Source: Rugalucina vietnamica | Lineage: Eukaryota > Mollusca > Bivalvia > Lucinida > Lucinidae | Direction of reading: 5' to 3' | DNA length: 64,000 nt | Assembly (NCBI GenBank): GCA_964017185.1 | Contig: OZ024875.1 | Location: 50,175,986-50,239,985, forward strand | Part shown: positions 61,256-64,000 of the stretch, piece after piece | Position numbering within the stretch: position 1 is the first letter of the stretch | Layout of the letters: every line of letters begins with the position of its first letter | Notes under the pieces: model-generated | What the model saw: the letters and a program-made list of their open reading frames with translations, nothing else | The model's database searches: none | Told to the model about the DNA's origin: nothing | Position numbers and translations under genes: made by a program

Positions 61256-62555
61256 TTATCCCACCTGCTTATAGCAGGGTGTGATATAGGAGTTCAAATT
61301 TCCGTCAGTCCGTACGTTCGTCCGTCCATCCGTCAACATTTACGTCGAAGTTTAGTTTTCTCAACATCAGTGATAGCTGCGAGTCTGAAACCTTGCATAG
61401 TAATTGTCCTTGACATACCCTTCAAGCATGCACCATGACCCAGTACCCTTGACCTATATTTCACGGTCCACTGACTTTGAACATTTTTACGCCGAAGTTT
61501 GATTCTCTTGACATCAGTGATAGCTGCGAGGGTGAAGCCTTGCATAGTAAGTGTCCTTAACATACCCTTCAAGCATGCACCTTGACCCGCTGACCTTGAC
61601 CTATATTTCCCTGTCCATTGACTTTGTTAATTTTTACGTCAAAGTTTGGTTTTCTCGACATCAGTGATAGCCGCAAGTGTGAAACCTTGCATAGTAATTG
61701 TCCTTGACATACCCTTTAAGCATGCATCTTCACCCCCTGACCTTGACCTATATTTCACTGTCCATTGACTTTGTTAATTTTTACGTCAAAGTTTGGTTTT
61801 CTCTGCATCAGTATTAGCCGTGAGCGTGAAACCTTGCATAGTAATTGTCCTCGACATACCCTTCAAGCACGCACCTTGACCCCCTGACCTTGACCTATAT
61901 TTCATGGTCCAATGACTTTGTTAATTTTTATGTCGAAGTTTGTTTTTCTAGACATCAGTGATAGCCGGAAGTGTGAAACCTTGCATAGTAATTGTCCTTG
62001 ACATACCCTTTAAGCATGCACCTTGACCACTGACCTTGACCTATATTTTACGGTCCACTGACTTTGAAAATTTTTACATCAAAGTTTGTTTTTCTTGACA
62101 TCAGTGATAGCTGCGAGGGTGAAATCTTGCATAGTAATTGTTCTTGACATACCCTTCAATCACGCATCTTGACCCCCTGACCTTGACCTATATTTCACCG
62201 TCCATTAACTTTGTTAATTTTTATGTCAAAGTTTGGTTTTCTCTGCATCAGTGATAGCTGCAAGTGTGAAACCTTGCATAGTAATTGTCCTTGACATACC
62301 CTTGAAGTACACACATTGACCTGCTGACCTTGACCTATATTTTACAGTCCATTGACTTTGTTAATTTTTACGTGGAAGTTTGTTTTTTTCTGCATCAGTG
62401 ATAGCTGTGAGTGTGAAAGCTCGCATAGTAAATGTCCTTCACGTACACTTTCAGAACACACCTTAACCTGATGCCCTCGACCTATATTTCCTGTTTTAAG
62501 TTATTTTGCCCGATGCAGGTGCAATATCGACCTCCTCGGCGTTCTTGTCTCTTTT
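61256..62555 (+). mobile_element. Hairpin-ended repeat family F, copy 1, with 147-bp satellite
   Basis: The 5' stem-loop CACCTGCTTATAGCAGGGTG is followed by CCGTACGTTCGTCCGTCC, then eight tandem units anchored on CATCAG at 61365, 61512, 61659, 61806, 61953, 62099, 62246 and 62393 (spacing 147 bp, once 146). Most units contain TGACCTTGACCTATATTT and TTGCATAGTAATTGTCC. GCAGGTG (inverse of the 5' arm) is at 62516-62522, before a weak C/G-rich hairpin. Confidence 0.88.
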
Positions 62556-63080
62556 TCTACCGCATACAGTATCATTATGGTCATTTGTGACAGACGATAC
62601 TTATCAAGTAGATGAGATGTGGAAAGTAACAAGAAATTAGAAAAATACTATGCTACCTTTCACATGTACAATTATCACAGGTGTTAAGAAATGCACTTTA
62701 AAGCTAGGCTCACAGTAAAAAACAAAACAAAAAAAACTCTGTCACTATAGCTCGCTTCTTATGGCAAGTTCATTATCAATCACACTCTGACACATGCGCA
62801 GTGGAGCAGTCTATCCGTCACTAAAGCAGGAAATATATTTTTTTTTTTTTTAAGTTGATGAAGCATGAAATTTGGGTCAAGGGCACGGGACCAGGTGGTT
62901 ATTTTAGGAGTTTGTCAAAAACAATGGATATGTCTATACACTAGCAAGTTTTACAAGTTCATTAGAGCAATAAAATATATATGCTGGACCTAACATGGTG
63001 TGCAGCTCAGCAGAAAACTTTGTCACTACCTACTGAGCTATGGCGGATACCTATATTAACCTCATCTAGATCTCGCGCAT
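62556..63080. other. Unassigned spacer
   Basis: No convincing exon or repeat was found. It contains a 14-base T run near 62838. Confidence 0.4.
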
Positions 63081-63083
63081 TTT

Positions 63084-63421
63084 TATCGCACCTGCTTATA
63101 GCAGGGTGCGATATAGGAGTTCAAATTTCTGTCCGTACGTACGTTCGTTCATTCGTCCGTCCATTCGTCCGTCCGTCAACATTTACGTCGAAGTTTAGTT
63201 TTCTCAACATCAGTTATAGCTGCGAGTCTGAAACCTTGCATAGTAATTGTCCCTGACATACCCTTCAAGCACGCACCTTAACCCGGTGCCTTTGACCTAT
63301 ATTTCATGGTCCACTGACTTTGAAAATTTATATGTCGAAGTTTTGTCAACATTTACGTCGAAGTTTGGTTTTCTCGACATCAGAGATAGCTGCGAGTTTG
63401 AAACCTTGCATAGTAATTATA
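63084..63421 (+). mobile_element. Hairpin-ended repeat family F, copy 2, interrupted
   Basis: GCACCTGCTTATAGCAGGGTGC stem-loop (arms CACCTGC and GCAGGGTG), a CGTTCGTTC/CGTCCGTCC tract and about two satellite units. It is cut by a family G element at about 63420. Confidence 0.8.
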
Positions 63422-64000
63422 CCCCCCGCAAAACGAAGTTTTAGGGGGGTATACTGTTTTCAGCCTGTCCGTCATTCCGTGATTCCGTGATTCCGTCATT
63501 CCGTCAACATTTGGACATCTTTATACCCCCCGCAAAACGAAGTTTTAGGGGGGTATACTGTTTTCAGTCTGTCCGTAATTCCGTGATTCCGTGACTCCGT
63601 CATTCCGTCAACATTTTGACATCTTTGCTGAATAACTTAAGTAGTTTTTGCCCGATGTTCTTCAAATTTTCAACACACCTGCACCATAAGACAACACATG
63701 TGTGGTATGAATTTAGGGGCCAAAGGGTCAGTTTTGCAAGAGTTATGGGACTTTTTAAACCTATACATAGAATGTTTGCCATAGTGCTAATAGTGCATAC
63801 TTTGTGAAATCAACTCCTCCTACAGCTTTCAATATTCTCTTTTGATACTTTGCAGATATGTGCCAGAGATATTGAAGATATGCATGAAGAAGTATTATGC
63901 TAAAAAAATGAATTTTGACAAATTTACAGCATTTTGAACTTAGCCAATTTTCGATAATTGCCATATTCAATAATGTTTGGTAGTGCATAGTTTGTGAAAT
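63420..64000 (+). mobile_element. Hairpin-ended repeat family G, two nested or tandem 5' ends
   Basis: The stem-loop ATACCCCCC-gcAAAACgaaGTTTT-aGGGGGGTAT starts at 63421 and again at 63523, each followed by GTCCGTxATTCCGTGATTCC repeats. The first copy ends after about 100 bp where the second begins. The 3' end is outside the window. Confidence 0.75.

Overview
This window reads as animal nuclear DNA, most likely from a bivalve or other mollusc. That is an inference: the two host genes are metazoan and split by long introns, and the sequence is packed with foldback MITEs, tRNA-derived SINEs, LINEs and repeats with internal satellites of a kind known from bivalves. No tRNA, rRNA, operon or bacterial feature was found.

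Two host genes can be assembled completely from phase-consistent exons. On the minus strand, 4929-13599 encodes a five-exon homologue of DIABLO/Smac, the mitochondrial pro-apoptotic IAP antagonist. On the plus strand, 27225-46850 encodes a seven-exon makorin, an E3 ubiquitin ligase with CCCH zinc fingers and a RING domain. A third, unidentified minus-strand gene is suggested by two phase-0 exons at 60081-60173 and 56662-56907. The first two proteins act in separate pathways (apoptosis control and ubiquitination), and nothing in the sequence links them.

Layout. 1-2182: 3' part of a LINE with an open reverse-transcriptase frame. 3262-4591: SINE and TTAA-flanked MITE. 4929-13599: DIABLO with intronic MITEs and foldback repeats. 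13894-14870: SINE and LINE remnant. 15040-21250: apparently full-length two-ORF LINE. 22288-23374: LINE fragment and a very long (GATA)n tract. 23918-27000: probable non-autonomous transposon, unassigned sequence and a foldback near the makorin start. 27225-46850: makorin. Its intron 1 holds two LINE copies in opposite orientation, and its intron 3 holds an intact Ty3-type LTR retrotransposon with nearly identical LTRs and the unusual order PR-INT-RT-RNaseH. 46835-64000: mostly repeats.

The most unusual signal is a set of at least five unrelated-looking repeat families that share one architecture. Each has a 5' terminal stem-loop followed by a CGTC/CGTT-rich tract and often an internal satellite. 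In the families with a visible 3' end, the outer arm of the 5' stem recurs inverted just before a 3' hairpin. This resembles non-autonomous Helentron/HINE elements. The satellites are dense in nuclear-receptor-like motifs: a 128-bp satellite carries a consensus oestrogen-response-element palindrome in nearly every unit, and another satellite has a 147-bp period. A second theme is that two foldback MITE families repeatedly lie within 5-60 bp of exon borders in both assembled genes.
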